NCBI GenBank assembly: GCA_024364735.1
Contig: JAGFNQ010008759.1
Location: forward strand, 62,001 to 126,000
Direction of reading: 5' to 3'
DNA: 64,000 nucleotides
Origin: Boesenbergia rotunda
Lineage: Eukaryota > Streptophyta > Magnoliopsida > Zingiberales > Zingiberaceae
Under the pieces are notes generated by a model, which searched no databases, was not told the DNA's origin, and saw only the letters and a list, made by a program, of their open reading frames with translations. Made by a program: the position numbers and the translations under genes. Shown here one piece after another: positions 34,691 to 47,134 of the stretch (position 1 is its first letter; every line of letters begins with the position of its first letter).

Positions 34691-35459
34691 ACATTTATTT
34701 AACAAGTTTCAAGAAGGACCTCTTTGTGACTCAATTTCAATCCTTCACTATGAAGACAAATAAGACTGTAAGTCAATTGCACGATAGATTCAAGGAAATT
34801 GTCAATGAGCTTTATATAATAGGTGAGAAAATTGACAATAGAGACCTTATAAGTTATGTGTTCCCATCATTCCCTAGAACTACTTTATAGAATTCAATGA
34901 TTGATGCTTATAAGATTTCTAGAGATCTTTTTTTACTTAAGCTTGATGAATTAATTTGTAAATTTGAATTACATGAACAAGTTAACGTGTTTTCAAAAGA
35001 AAAGAATATAGCTCTTATTGTAGAGAAAGAGAGGAAGAAAAGAAAGGACAAGAAGAAGGCTTCATATTCATTACCCTCCGATTCGGAAGAATCAAGCGTC
35101 TCAATGGATAAAAACTCAAGAAGCAAGAGTAGGACAAGAAAGATCATATGCTATAATTGTCATGAGAAAGGATACATAAGGGATGATTGTCCCCTCTTGA
35201 AGAAGAAGGAAGACAAAAAGAAAATAAAAGAAAAGGGCAAGAAGGTTCAAAATCTAAAGGCAATATGGGATGATTTTTCGTAATCAGAAGAGGAAGAACA
35301 CTATAAGCCCCATTTTACCATAATGAGAATTGAAGACATGACCTCCACATCATCTGAAGATGAAAAAAGCTCAAGTAAAGATAAAGAAGAGAGCTCAAGT
35401 GAAGGGGGAGGTCAATCTTCAGATTCGGACGTCTCAGTAAATGAGGTATACAATCTACC

Positions 35460-36904
35460 TATTAGGGTCGGTAGACGAGTTAGAGGTGGGTGATTAGCTC
35501 CGATTTGCTTGTTGATGATTTGTCGCTATGGAAGACTCCAAGCAATGCTAACACTCAAGGATTTACTTGGTGTCCACCTCTTTCAAGTGATTAATTCAAG
35601 GATCATCTCTCCTCACTCTCTCAAATACTATAAAAGACTCCTTCATGGAGGTGGAGAAATCTCGTACAAACTCTCAAGAAGATATAACAAGAATACAAGC
35701 AAATACAAAAAAAATCTTACAAGATTTACAACAATGAACTCTCTTTGCTTTTCTTGCTTTCTTTTAGCTTGGGATCGCCTCTAGAACCTTGGAAATACAA
35801 CAGCATTATACTCCAAGACTTCTCTTGAAATGACGATGAAGAAGGAGAAGGGCGTGCGAGGAATGCCGAAGAGCTACGCTTCAAACCTGGTGAAAATCCT
35901 ATATACCCATGACCTAAGGCTCCCTTAATCGATCACCCAATCGATTACCACGTAAGACTTAGCTGTTCAATGACTATTTTTTGAAGCTTAATCGATTAGC
36001 CAATCGATCTTAATCGATTGTTGAATCGATTCAACACCTTTCTGTGCTCTCGCGCAATACTGTCGTAATCGATTACCTAATCGATTATGGTCTCCCTTAA
36101 TCGATTGACCAATCGATTACGATCCCCCTTAATCAATTACCTAATCGATTAAGAGGAGGCTGAATCAATTACCTAATTAATTCAGCCTGCTTCTATTCTC
36201 GCGACACAACTCTCTCAATCGATTACCCAATCGATTCGCTCCTTCCTTAATCGATCACCCAATCAATTAAGAAGGCTTCTGTTTGCGAGAAACCAATGTC
36301 AATCGATTACTTAATCGATTGACCCCAACCCTAACTTATGTGCATAATCTAGGGTTCCCTTGCCTAACCCCGGTCAACCGTGACCTGTTAGGACTTCCTC
36401 ACCAAGTGTCTAATCAAACCTTTGATCGACTTGGATTTTCCCTTGCCTAGTTCCCAACTAGGGCTTAACCTAGTTCCTAACCAGGTTTGTCTAACCCTCG
36501 AGTTAGGTCTAGTCTCTCAATAGACTTCCACCTTGCCAACGTGATATCTCCTCGATCCACTTGAACTTCACCTAGTCCCACTAGGATTTTTCCCATGCCA
36601 GCATGCGATCTCCTCGATCCACCTGGACTTTACCAAGTCCCACTAGGTGTGTCTAGTCTTACTAGGACTTTTTCTATGCCAGCATGTAATCTCCACGATC
36701 CACCTAGACTTCACCTAGTCCTACTAGGTGTGCCTAATCCCACTAGGTCTTTCTCAGTTAAGTCCCCAGTCAACCTGGACCCACTTGACTCACACGATAT
36801 TCAAACATCATTATCAAACATCGAAATTTAAGCTTACCAAACATAAACTCACCCGAGCCTAGTCAAACTAGGTCAACCCTGACCTAATAAAGATTGCACC
36901 AACA
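35460..36904 (-). mobile_element. solo LTR, 1445 bp, duplication CTACC
   Basis: Flanked by CTACC at 35455-35459 and 36905-36909. The plus strand runs TATTAGGGTCGG...AGATTGCACCAACA, with the first TG changed to TA. It belongs to the SIRE-like LTR type in minus orientation. An AATCGATT cluster fills 35925-36325, followed (in element orientation) by GTATATAG at 35899-35906. Confidence 0.85.
35925..36325. repeat. AATCGATT palindrome cluster in the solo LTR
   Basis: About twenty copies of AATCGATT or one-base variants occur in 400 bases, commonly in pairs such as TTAATCGATCACCCAATCGA. Spacer lengths are irregular. Confidence 0.88.
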
Positions 36905-38410
36905 CTACCCACTACCACTTTAGTTAAAATTATTTCTAGCACTAATGATGATTTATTTAAGGCTAGAAAGAAAATTAAATGTTTGAAAAATGATATTTGC
37001 ATGCTTAATGAAAAATTAGAATCTATGACACTTAAGGATGGTATGCATACTTCCTCCAGAACAAATTCAAAATTTTCTTGCTTAGAAGAGGAAAATAGGA
37101 ACTTAAGGGAAAAGGTAGATTACCTTACTAAAGTCCTTAGAAAATTTGAATTTGGCTCCAACACTCTAGACATGATTATTAAGAGCCAAAAAATAAGTTT
37201 CATGAAAATCGGGCTAGGATGTGATCAATCAAACTATGAAAAGGCCTTTTATTGCTTACTTACTAGGGGACAATCAAAAACCAAGACTCTAAATAGGAAA
37301 TAGATCCCTAAAGAGTACTTGGTCAACCCAATTAGAAAAAATTTCTATTGGGTGCCAAAGTTCATCCTCAAGGGTTAGAGGATTTAGTGATAAGTCAACC
37401 ATGTATGATAAAATTCAAATTTTTGAGAATGGTTGACTTGAGACATTAAGGGGGAGCACTTAGCCAAATAGAAATTCATGATCAAATGAGCAAAGTAGGG
37501 ATTACCTTTATTACATCTCATAATAACTTGATTTATAGCTTTATTTATACATATGAGATGTTAGGATGGTACTTATAATTCACATGTGCTTATAGCATTT
37601 TGATAGTTATGAAATGTATCATTTGAACAATAATAGACCAACTATGAGGAAAGCAAATGTTTAATTAATTGACATGCTGCCCCTAGATTATAATTGGATA
37701 TTTCAAATATTTTGAAAATAATTTTGTGTTTTACTTACTATATAGATTTGAAAAACATATGATTTCAAAACTAGGGCTTTAGTGTGATACAAAAATTATT
37801 TTTTTAAAGTTTTTTAGTTTTGGTCAAAAATTCAAAACTATTTTAATTTTTCATAAAAAAATATATTTTTTCCTGTTAGAGGATATCAAAAGAAATATGT
37901 TTGTAAAATTTCATAATTTTTTGAATTTTCTAAAATTTTTGGTGCATTTCTGAATTTCGCCTTAAAAGGTTGAAATTTGGATCAAATTTGTGTCAGTTGA
38001 CTGGTGCAAAGGGTCAATCGACTGATCTTTCTGTTCCTTGGTATGAAGGGTAGTTTTATTGAGTTCAGTCAACTGATAACTGTCTTAGTCAACTGGCACT
38101 CTGATTTTCTGATTTTGGTAAAAAATTTTAGAAAATCTACTCCCTTTGTCTTTACTTTGATATCTTTGTTTGAATTATTTAGTACAATCTTTTTGATGGT
38201 GTCAAAGGGGGAGAATTGAAGGGTTTAAGTTAGAACTGAACTTTATTTTCTCCATGCTTATGCAAAAATTGAAAATCATGAGATAAAGCATAAGTTAAGG
38301 GGGAGCTTGGATATTTTTAATATTTCATGTTATACTATGCTTTGTATTTTCAAAATTATTATTTTTATGCCTAACTTAAACATATTGCCACACATCAAAA
38401 ATGGGGAGAT

Positions 38411-39369
38411 TGTTGGTGCAATCAATCCAAGTTTGATTGGTACGATCATGGGTTTTGACCTGTGTCAATATGATTAAGTTAGGTTTTTATATTGGTTTGA
38501 TGTGTGTGTTTAAGTCATGCAGGACTTAGTGAACCACCATGAGGAACAATGAAGTGAAACCATCCGAGAGACAAGAGCCAAAGACAGAGGACTTTAAAGG
38601 GCAAGCCAAGGAAGTAGACTTCAAAGATATACGTGAAGGATGACATGGAGACAAGTTGTGGGCTTGTGTGCATCCGAGGGACGAGAGCCAAAGGAAGAGA
38701 ACTTCAAAGGGGCGAGTTGGGGAAGTGGACTTCAAGGCATATACGTAGGATGGACTCCGGAGAGGTTGAGAGTGAGTTTGTAAGCTGGGCAGTCGACTGG
38801 CAAGGGAAGCAATTAATTGACAGCGTTGAGAGAAACTCACAGAATGATCAGTCGATTGGGGTTGGAACCAGTCGACTGGTCCGTTTGAAAATTAGTCGTT
38901 GCTAGGCACTAGTCAACTGATCCTAGTGGCAGTCAACTGGTATCGGGGCTGAGCTATTTTGTTAATAGCTCTCTTCTCTATTTAAGAGGAAGCTTTGGGG
39001 CATAAAGAGATTACGAATTGTGATTGTAAAACCTTCTTATTGTGTGCCCAAAGCTTCCAAAGTCTACTCTCTTCCTCAAACTCTAAGTCTCATCTTGTAA
39101 AGAGGAAGAGATCATCTTGTAAGGGTTTCTCCCCCTTCATGTTTGATTGAAAAGGAGAAGAGCATATTGAAGCTTGATTGTATGGGTGTAGATCCTTGGA
39201 TTAGTCACCTCAAGAAGGTGGAGACCAACTAAAGCTTGAGTTAGCATTGTCTTAATTATTTTTTTCTATACTTTTCTTATGCTTTGGGCTACCATTTTGT
39301 AGATAAAATCCAAGATAATCTATTCACCCCCCCCCCCTCCCCCTCTAGCTAGATGCAAAGGTCTCAACA
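38411..39369 (+). repeat. 3' LTR of the truncated SIRE-like element
   Basis: TGTTGGTGCAATC...GGTCTCAACA, 959 bp, the same length as the left LTR at 17447-18405. It has a CAGTCGACTG/CAGTCAACTG cluster at 38785-38945 and TATTTAAG at 38979-38986, then a C-run at 39328-39340. Confidence 0.85.
38785..38945. repeat. CAGTCGACTG-type cluster upstream of the LTR TATA-like box
   Basis: Five copies (CAGTCGACTG, CAGTCGATTG, CAGTCGACTG, AGTCAACTG, CAGTCAACTG) lie within 160 bases, the last about 40 bases before TATTTAAG. Confidence 0.85.
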
Positions 39370-39487
39370 CATGGTACAGGTATATTGAAGCTTTCATTTT
39401 TCCTATACTATTCCACTTCATTTTAACTAACTTGAGCATCAGAGTGCCTGCATTAGGACCCCTTGGCCTTGCTTCTGACCTCCTTTA
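39370..39487. other. target repeat of the next element, left half
   Basis: This sequence continues at 48826 after the element below (CTCCTTTA / CTTTATGCCTCC). It looks like non-coding retroelement leader sequence but holds no ORF. Confidence 0.45.
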
Positions 39488-41071
39488 TGTAGGACCGATG
39501 TCGTCGATTGAGGGGGGAGGTGAATATCGACTTGAAAAAACTTTTCGTAATCTCGTCAGAAACTTCGATGTTCATTCTTTCTAAACAAAGCGTTAGTAGC
39601 ACAGCGGAAAAATAAAAAAACAAACGAAAGACACAACTCAGAGTGCATGCAGGTTTTTACTTGGTTCCCAACCTCGCAGGGTCAGTACGTCCAAGGCCTA
39701 GGCACGGGAAGCGCCCGTCCACTAATGGTCTCCTTTCCGGACTTTCCAGAGGCGGAGAAACCCATCTTACAGTGCAAGTATTACAACCAAAAAGATTAAG
39801 AAATTAAGTGCATAAAAATAAATGCAAACCAAACAAACATCGAAGACCCGACTGATCTGGAACTCCGAAGTGCAGCGCACTCCCTCTTGGAGCCTCCTTG
39901 GTCGTAGAGCTTCATCTCTAGCACTTTTTCTTCGCTCGGAATGCTTAGAATGTCGTAGCAGTTGATTTTTTGAGTTGAGGGGTCGAACCCCTTTATATAG
40001 TTTCTTCTCGGGTGCCCTAGAGCCTCTGGGGCACCTTATTGGCGGTCAAAACTTCATCCGGAACGCGAACTTCGTGAAGCTGATAAGATGGGATGTCTTG
40101 GGCGCCCAAGCGCTTACTAGGTGCCTGGATCATCCAGGCACCTGGTATCCAGGGTGCCTGGATGCATGGGGGCGCCTGTATCCATTCAGGCGCCCAGGAG
40201 CAGCTTTCCAGGCTTCTCTTGTGTTTGTTCGCCTACTTTGCCTCTAATTCTAGGTACCTGCAAGATATACAAAAACACAAGACAAACACATATATAATCT
40301 TATAGCCTTAACGATTGGTTTTGACTTTGGATTTCTCGTGAAACCCTAGGTCGAACCGAGTTCCCTTCCCGGGGAATGCGCCTTCGCCTACTCCTCTCAG
40401 GAGAAGTTTGCCAACCGACTCTTCCGATTGGACTTTTGCCCGATCTTCTGGATTAGGACTTTGGTGCCCAGTCCATGACCAGGACTTATTACCCAATTCT
40501 ACGAACCAGGACTTCGGTGCCCAGCCCTCGGCCAGGACTTATTGCCCAATTCCACGAACCAGGACTTCGTGTCCAACCCTCGGTCAGGTCTTAGGTGTCC
40601 AACACTTGGCCAGGACTTATTGCCCAATTCCATGAACCAGGACTTCGTGCCCAACCCTCGGTCAGGTCTTAGGTGCCCAGTCCTCGACCAGGACTTAGTG
40701 CCCAATCCATGATCAGGACTTACTACCTAGGTTAACTAGGACTTAGTTTACCTTGATAAGGATTTCTTTTGCTAGTCATGTTAATCCTGACTAGTCTTCT
40801 CTTCTGCCAAACATCAAGTCATGTTTGGCTTACTCTTTGGTCTAACTAACCAACCCTGGGTTCTGGTTTCTGCCAAATATCAGATCCTGTTTGGCTAACC
40901 TTTGTCAACCTGATCAACCTGGGTTTTCCCTACCAAACATAAGGTCCTGTTTGGTTTAACCCTTGATCACTTTGACCAACCCTTACCATGTCTAACATAT
41001 CACTAACTTAAGTATATTGTTAAACATTGAAACACTAGAGGAGGACATCACTGATGCATCTTGCACCAACA
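39488..41071 (-). repeat. left (3') LTR
   Basis: TGTAGGACCGATG...CTTGCACCAACA. It includes a GGCGCC-type cluster (40090-40200), TATATAAAG on the minus strand (39991-39999), and tandem CCAGGACTT-GTGCCCA units (40450-40715). Confidence 0.9.
40430..40720 (+). repeat. tandem GGACTT...GTGCCCA units
   Basis: Eight to ten irregular copies of CCAGGACTTNGTGCCCA with 10-25 base linkers. The right LTR has the same array at 45715-45985. The apparent ORFs on both strands are repeat-driven. Confidence 0.8.
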
Positions 41072-43350
41072 ATCTCTCCCTTTTTGATGGTTGACAATAT
41101 CTTAAGTTAGATTGGATTTAAGGGTTAATTCTAGGTTTAAACCTCTGGGAGAAAATGAAATTTTTTTTCTAACTTAAGCTCCTCTCTCCCCCTTTGTCAC
41201 ACATAAAAAAATCAAAAAAAAACTTACGTCAACAATGAAAATTTCTTAAAAATTTTTCTTCTCCTTTTGAAAGTATTTAGGATAATTCTTTGAAAGCATA
41301 TAATTTTTTTTTAAAAAAATTCAAAACTCTTTCCCCCTTTTTGAGAAGATCTTTAAGTACTGGTTTTGTAAAGTATATATAAAAAAACTAAGTACTTAAA
41401 TTGCACCAACAAATTTAGAAGAATATAAATTTCTCTAAGTTTGACACAATCCTAGAAATCTTGTTGATCACAAGAGAATTCCTATGTGTCTTAGGGATTT
41501 TCAATTTTAGAAAATTTTTGTTTTGAAAATATAGTAATTTTCTTGATTTGGTTTCTTTTCCAGTTTAACACAATCCTAGGAAACCTTGTTAACTACAAGA
41601 AAATTTTTCTAAGTGTCTTGGAAATTCTCCAAATTCATGTAAAATTATTTTCAAATTGAATCCAAGGGTCAAAAAGATTTTCAAAATAAGCTTTTTGAAA
41701 ATGATAGTATAATATTTTACAAAAGTCTTTATTTTTGAAGAGATAGTGTATAATTTTTGAAAATGAGTTAAAAAAAATAATATTATGTTTTCAAACTGAT
41801 TTTGAAAATATAGTATATGAAAACATAATATTTTTTGAAACTTTTAATAGTTCGTTCAATTTTGACCTCCCCCTAAACTTGACACAGTCCTAGGAAGCTT
41901 ATTCACTACAAGTGATCTTCCTCTGAGTCTCAGGGTTTGATTTAAACCAAAAGAATTATCTAATAATTTTGAAAAATAATTGTCAGAACTAGAATCAATT
42001 TCTTTTGACTTAGACTCCCCCTAAATCTGACACATCCTAAGAGTTCTTGTAAATCATAAAGAAGATTTCCTATGTGTCTTTAGGGTTTATCAAAATCAAA
42101 AGAGTAATTAAAACAATTTTTAAAAGACCTTTTGAAATGATAGTATGAGAATTTTCAAAGAAATAATTTTCGAAAAAGATTTTTTGAAGTATATCATAAG
42201 TTTTTGAGACATTTTTCGAAAACATATTTTGAAATGATAATAATTTTTAAAGCACAATGTATTTGAAAGATCTGAATTTTCTAAAAGAATAATTTTTGAA
42301 TTGAATAAATTTTGAAAAATAAATAAAAAACACTCCCCCTGAACTTGACACCGTCTGACTTTACCTAAGTGTCTTAAGGGGCTTTAGTGTTGACCTAAAA
42401 AAGTTTGTGTCTAAGTGTGTAGGTCAAACAATTTTTCGAAAAGATATGATTTTTGAAAATGTATTATATATAAGCAATCAGGCAAGCATGAAATTCATAA
42501 AAACATTATTATGTTAAAACTTTAGTTTGAAAATAGATTTTTAGAAAAATATCCTAAAGATTTTGAAAACATTTTGAAACACATCTGTCAATTAGTTAGT
42601 CCTTAACATCTCACCCATTCTAAGTGTCGCAGTACAAGCAAGCATGGTTGCCTTATGGGTGTATTGTGAGATGCTTGAATAATTTTTCACAATTTATTTA
42701 TAAACTGGTTGACCTTGAGTAAGATTCGAGTTTCAACAATTTGTAATTTAAAAGTAGATTTCAATAATCGACTTCTAAGTCTTGGCGAAGCACAGAGACC
42801 TTCTTTCGTCGTAGCTTTATTGGATCATCAACCCTTTCCTTAGACAAAGCCTTTTAAAGAAATAATACCTTTATTTTACTCTTTAAAAAGCTCTGGTCTA
42901 ACTAGTCTAGGATGTAGCGAGGTAGCTTCGGCTAGTTCCACTTAGCTAGGCCAATTTTCCCTAACGTACTATCATCTCACCCCCATCCTGGTACTAGGTT
43001 AGGCAAATATCAACTAGTCTTTTTCCTATCTAACCATTCTAAATCATGCAGAAAATTAAACATGAATGATATGACAGATATAAAAAATATTAGCAGATGC
43101 ATGTATATGACATTTATGCATGAGTTAAACAAGTCAAAACATTTTAATTAAGTTTCTAATAACGTATCAAATTCCCGATTTGATACACATCATGTGAACC
43201 CTCGAATATGTCAACCCATTTTGACATATTTAATTTTATTAAATGGATTGTTACAGTTGGGTAAGATTTTATTTAATTTCATTATTAAGGGAATTTAATT
43301 GGAATTTTAGTTTGTAGATTGAGTTTGAATTAAGTTTGAAATTGAGTTAT
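41072..43350. other. AT-rich non-coding interior with a recurring 60-base block
   Basis: Five degenerate copies of a block like TTGACACAATCCTAGGAA ... AAGTGTCTTAGGG start near 41440, 41565, 41878, 42015 and 42343, separated by TTTTGAAAA-rich spacers. No ORF. Confidence 0.6.
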
Positions 43351-43379
43351 TAATGACTAATTAGAGATCTATTAAGGTT

Positions 43380-43645
43380 GACATTATTAAGACTTGATTA
43401 GAGTTAAAATTAATTAAGGATTAATTTAAGGAATAATTAAAGTTAAAATAATTAAGGATTAATTAAAGTTAAAGTAATTAAGGACTAATTAAAGTTAAAA
43501 TAATTAAGGATTAATTAAAGTTAAAATAAATTAAGGATTAATTAAAGTTAAAATAAATTAAGGATTAATTAGAGATAAAATTATTAAGGATTAATTAGAG
43601 TTAAAATGATTAAGAATTAATTAAGGTTGAAATTATTAAGGTAAA
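43380..43645. repeat. AT-rich tandem repeat, unit about 27 bp
   Basis: Roughly nine copies of ATTAAGGATTAATTAAAGTT plus AAAATA, with point changes. Confidence 0.88.
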
Positions 43646-43651
43646 AATTAA

Positions 43652-44662
43652 TTAATTAGATTTTAGAATTTCTGGGTTAAATAATAGTTGTGGATTTAAT
43701 TGCATCATTTTCAGTAATTCATACAATTCTGATTCCTTAACTATTTCTTTTGTTTTTAAACTTTCAAATTTATTTAATACTTCTGCCTTATTTGATTTTT
43801 TGTAAGTCACCTTGTTAATTATATCCTTAATTTTGTTGAATTCTTCATTCATCTTCATTTTCATTTTCAAAATCATCTACAGAAATTTTGTCATTATCTT
43901 TGCAGTGGGTAGAATAGTTTTCAAGACTACTAATTAGTGTTTCATAATTAATTTCAAGATTATCCAAAAAAGTATTAATTAAATCTTCACCATTATCTAA
44001 AGATGTTTCTAAGTTATTCTCAGCATTATCAGAACTATCTTCAGATTTATTAGAAAGATCATTAATAACAATATTATCTTGAGAATTATTAATATCATCA
44101 GAAAAATCATTATCATCTTTAACATTTTCAAAATTATTACTAATATCATTCTCATCCTTAATATTAGAAATATCAGGTATTAAAGTATGATTATCCTTGA
44201 CTTTACAAGATTTATTATTAAGTTCGAATATTTTAGCATTGATATTAAATATTAAGAGTTTATATTTGATATTTTAATATTTTCTAAGTTTGATAAGTTG
44301 TCATGTACTACATTAAGGTGATTATACAAAAGCTCTAATTTGTCGAAAAAACTATCTAAGTTATCAGACTTATCAGAAACATTTTCAGTAATATCAACAT
44401 GCTTGAAAAACTATGCAGGAAATTTAGAATTTTGAAAATTATTGCAAACATTAGTTTTTCGTACCTTGGTCGAACACTCGTTCTTGTAGTGTTCGTGCCC
44501 TTGACATCTGAAGCATCTGATGTGACTCTTGTCCCTCCGGACTCCTGGCGCTGGTACCTCCTTTACCGTCGGTGGTGACGATCGATTCTTATGAGTATGA
44601 CACTGGTTTTTGTAGTGTCCTCTCTCCCTGCACTTAAAACATGTAATATAAAATTTAAACAT
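43652..44662 (-). pseudogene. gag remnant with two zinc knuckles
   Basis: The minus ORF 44411-44662 has two CX2CX4HX4C knuckles, CFKCRERGHYKNQC and CFRCQGHEHYKNEC, with a basic linker. It is followed by a low-complexity Asn/Asp/Ile-rich stretch with frameshifts and a 74-codon Lys/Glu-rich ORF (43652-43876) that may form a coiled coil. These are the nucleic-acid-binding parts of a SIRE-type gag. No N-terminal gag domain is recognisable. Confidence 0.65.
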
Positions 44663-44752
44663 GGATATTGAAAAATACCTGATTCACCCTTGCTCCCCTT
44701 CAACTCCTGGCGTCTTTGCTCCGTTGGCTGTTAGTCCGGTGAAGAGCTACTA

Positions 44753-44765
44753 GGCTCTAATACCA
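44753..44765 (-). other. primer binding site
   Basis: The minus strand reads TGGTATTAGAGCC, two bases inside the right LTR. It is complementary to the 3' end of initiator tRNA-Met, apart from T for C at position seven. Confidence 0.82.
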
Positions 44766-46459
44766 CTTGTAGGACCGGTGTCGTCGATAGAAAGGGGGGT
44801 GAATATCGACTTGAAAAAACTATTCGTAATCTCGTCAGAAACTTCGATGTTTGTTCTTTCTAGACAAAGCATTAGTAGCACAGCGGAAAAATAAAGAAAT
44901 AAACAAAAGACACAACTCAGAGTGCACGCAGGTTTTTACTTGGTTCCCAACCCCCCAGGGTTAGCACGTCTAAGGCCTAAGCACGGGAAGCGCCCGTCCA
45001 CTAATGGTCGTCCTTTCTGGACTTTCCGGAGGCGGAGAAACCCGTCTTATAGTGCAAGTATTACAACCAAAAAGATTAAGAAATTAAGTGCATAAAAATA
45101 AATGCAAACCAAACAAACATCGAAGACCCGGCCGATCTGGAACTCCGAAGTGCAGGGCACTTCTTCTTGGAGCCTCCTTGGTCGCAGAGCTTCGTCTCTA
45201 GTGCTTTTTCTTCGCTTGGAATGCTTAGAATGTCGTAGCAGTTGATTTTTTGAGTTGAGGGGTCGAACCCCTTTATATAGCTTCTTCTTGGGTGCCCTAG
45301 AGCCTCTAGGGCACCTCATTGGCGGTCAAAACTTCATCCGGAACGCGAACTTCACGAAGCTGATAAGATGGGCTATCTTGGGCGCCCAAGAGCTTACTGG
45401 GCGCCTAGATCATCCAGGCGCCTGGTATCTAGTGCACCTGGATGCATGGAGGCGCCTGCATTCATTCAGGTGCCCAGGAGCAGCTTTCCAGGCTTCTCTT
45501 ATGTTTGTTTGCCTGCTTTGCCTCTAATTCTAGGTACTTGCAAGATATACAAACACATATCTAATCTTAGCCTTAACGATTGGTTTTGACTTTGGATTTC
45601 TCACGAAACCCTAGGTCGAACCGAGTTCCCTTCCCGGGGAACGCGCCTTCGCCTACTCCTCTCAGGAGAAGTTTGCCAACCGGCTCTTCCGATTAGACTT
45701 TTGTCCGATCTTCTGGATCAGAACTTTGGTGCCCAGTCCACAACCAGGACTTATTGCCCAATTCTACGAACTAGGACTTCGGTGCCCAGCCCTCGGCCAT
45801 GACTTATTGCCCAATTCCACGAACCAGGACTTCGTGCCCAACCCTCGATCATGTCTTAGGTGCCCAGCCCTCGGCCAGGACTTATTGCCCAATTCCACGA
45901 ACTAGGACTTCGTGCCCAACCCTCGGTCAGGTCTTAGGTGCCCAGTCCTTGGCCAGGACTTAGTGCCCAATCCATGATCAGGACTTAATGCCTAGGTTAA
46001 CTAGTTGATAAGGATTTCTTTTGCTTGTCATGTTAATCCTGGCTAGACTTCTCTTCTGCCAAACATCAAGTCCTATTTGACTTACTCCTTGGTCTAACTA
46101 ACCAACCCTGGGTTTTCTGCTAAACATCAGATCCTGTTTAGCTAACCCTTATTCACCTTAACCAACCCTAGGTTCTAGTTTCTGCCAAACATCAGATCCT
46201 GTTTGGCTAACCTTTGTCAACCTGATCAACCTGGGTTTTCCCTACCAAACATAAGGTCCTATGTGGTTTAACCCTTGATCATTTTGACTAACCCTTACCA
46301 TGTCTATCATATCACTAACTTAAGTATATTGTTAAACATTGAAACTGTTGATGCAGTCTGGCTCGATTGTTGTTTTGGTGTTGACAACGATTTAAGTTTA
46401 GTTGAATGGATTTGGATTAAGTCCAGGTGGATCGGGAGATCGCAAGCTGGCATGTGAAA

Positions 46460-47110
46460 AAGTCCTAACTCGGAGGGTTAGGTGATTGGAAATCCCGGTA
46501 AGTGAAGTCGGGTCATGGTGAGTGAAGTCAGGTGATGGAAATCCCAGTGATTGAAGCCGGGTCCTGGTGAGTGAAGCCAAGTGATGGAAATCCTAGTGAG
46601 TGAAGCTAGGTTGAAATCCCGGTGAGCGAAGTCGGGTCCTGGTGAGTGAAGCCAGGTGGTTGAAATCCCGGTGAGTGAAGCCGGTCCTGGTGAGTGAAGC
46701 CAGGTTAGATGAAATCCTGGTGAGTGAAGCCGGGTCCTAGCTTGGAGGGCTAGGTGTTGAAAAGTCCTAATTCGGAAGGGTTGGGTGAAAAGTCCTAGCT
46801 TGGAGGGCTAGGTGAAAAGTCCTAACTTGGAGGGTTATGTGAAAAGTCTCAACTTGGAGAGTTAGGTGAAAAAGTCCTGGCTTGGAGGGTCAGGTCCTAG
46901 CTCGGAGGGCTAGGTGTGGAAAGTTCTAACTCGGAAGGTTGGGTGAAAAGTCCTAGCTTGGAGGGCTAGGTGAAAAGTCCTAACTTGGAGGGTTAGGTGA
47001 AAAGTCCTAACTTGGAGGGTTAGGTGAAAAGTCCCAACTGGAGAGTTAGTGGAAAAACCCTGGCTTGGAGGGTCAGGTCCTAGCTTGGAGGGCTAGGTTT
47101 GATGAAACCC
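46460..47110 (+). repeat. GAAGC(C)GGG / CTTGGAGGG(C/T)TAGG minisatellites
   Basis: Two unit types follow each other: GGTGAGTGAAGCCGGGTCCT (about ten copies) and AAGTCCTAACTTGGAGGGTT-AGGTG (about fifteen copies). The second type recurs inverted at 61050-61490. Confidence 0.85.
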
Positions 47111-47134
47111 TAGCTTGGAGGGCTAGGTTGGAGC

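Larger units (their letters stand above)
34711..37380 (+). pseudogene. SIRE-type gag, split by a solo LTR
   Basis: The upstream part reads LFVTQFQSFTMKTNKTVSQL, has an in-frame TAG near 34888, and continues to a knuckle-like CYNCHEKGYIRDDC (35152-35193), where the usual His is Tyr. An acidic Ser-rich segment (to 35454) follows. The frame resumes after the solo LTR with LVKIISSTNDDLFKARKKI, a coiled-coil stretch, then LDMIIKSQKISFMKIGLG and FYWVPKFILKG, ending near 37380. The two halves meet cleanly when the insert and one CTACC copy are ignored. Confidence 0.75.
34690..39369 (+). mobile_element. 5'-truncated SIRE-like copia derivative
   Basis: Plus strand: partial gag (34711-35454 and 36905-37380), about 1 kb of AT-rich non-coding DNA, polypurine tract AAAAATGGGGAGAT (to 38410), and a 959 bp 3' LTR. 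There is no 5' LTR, primer site or pol. A solo LTR is inserted in gag. The left junction may be a deletion reaching toward the RCE1 promoter. Confidence 0.82.
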
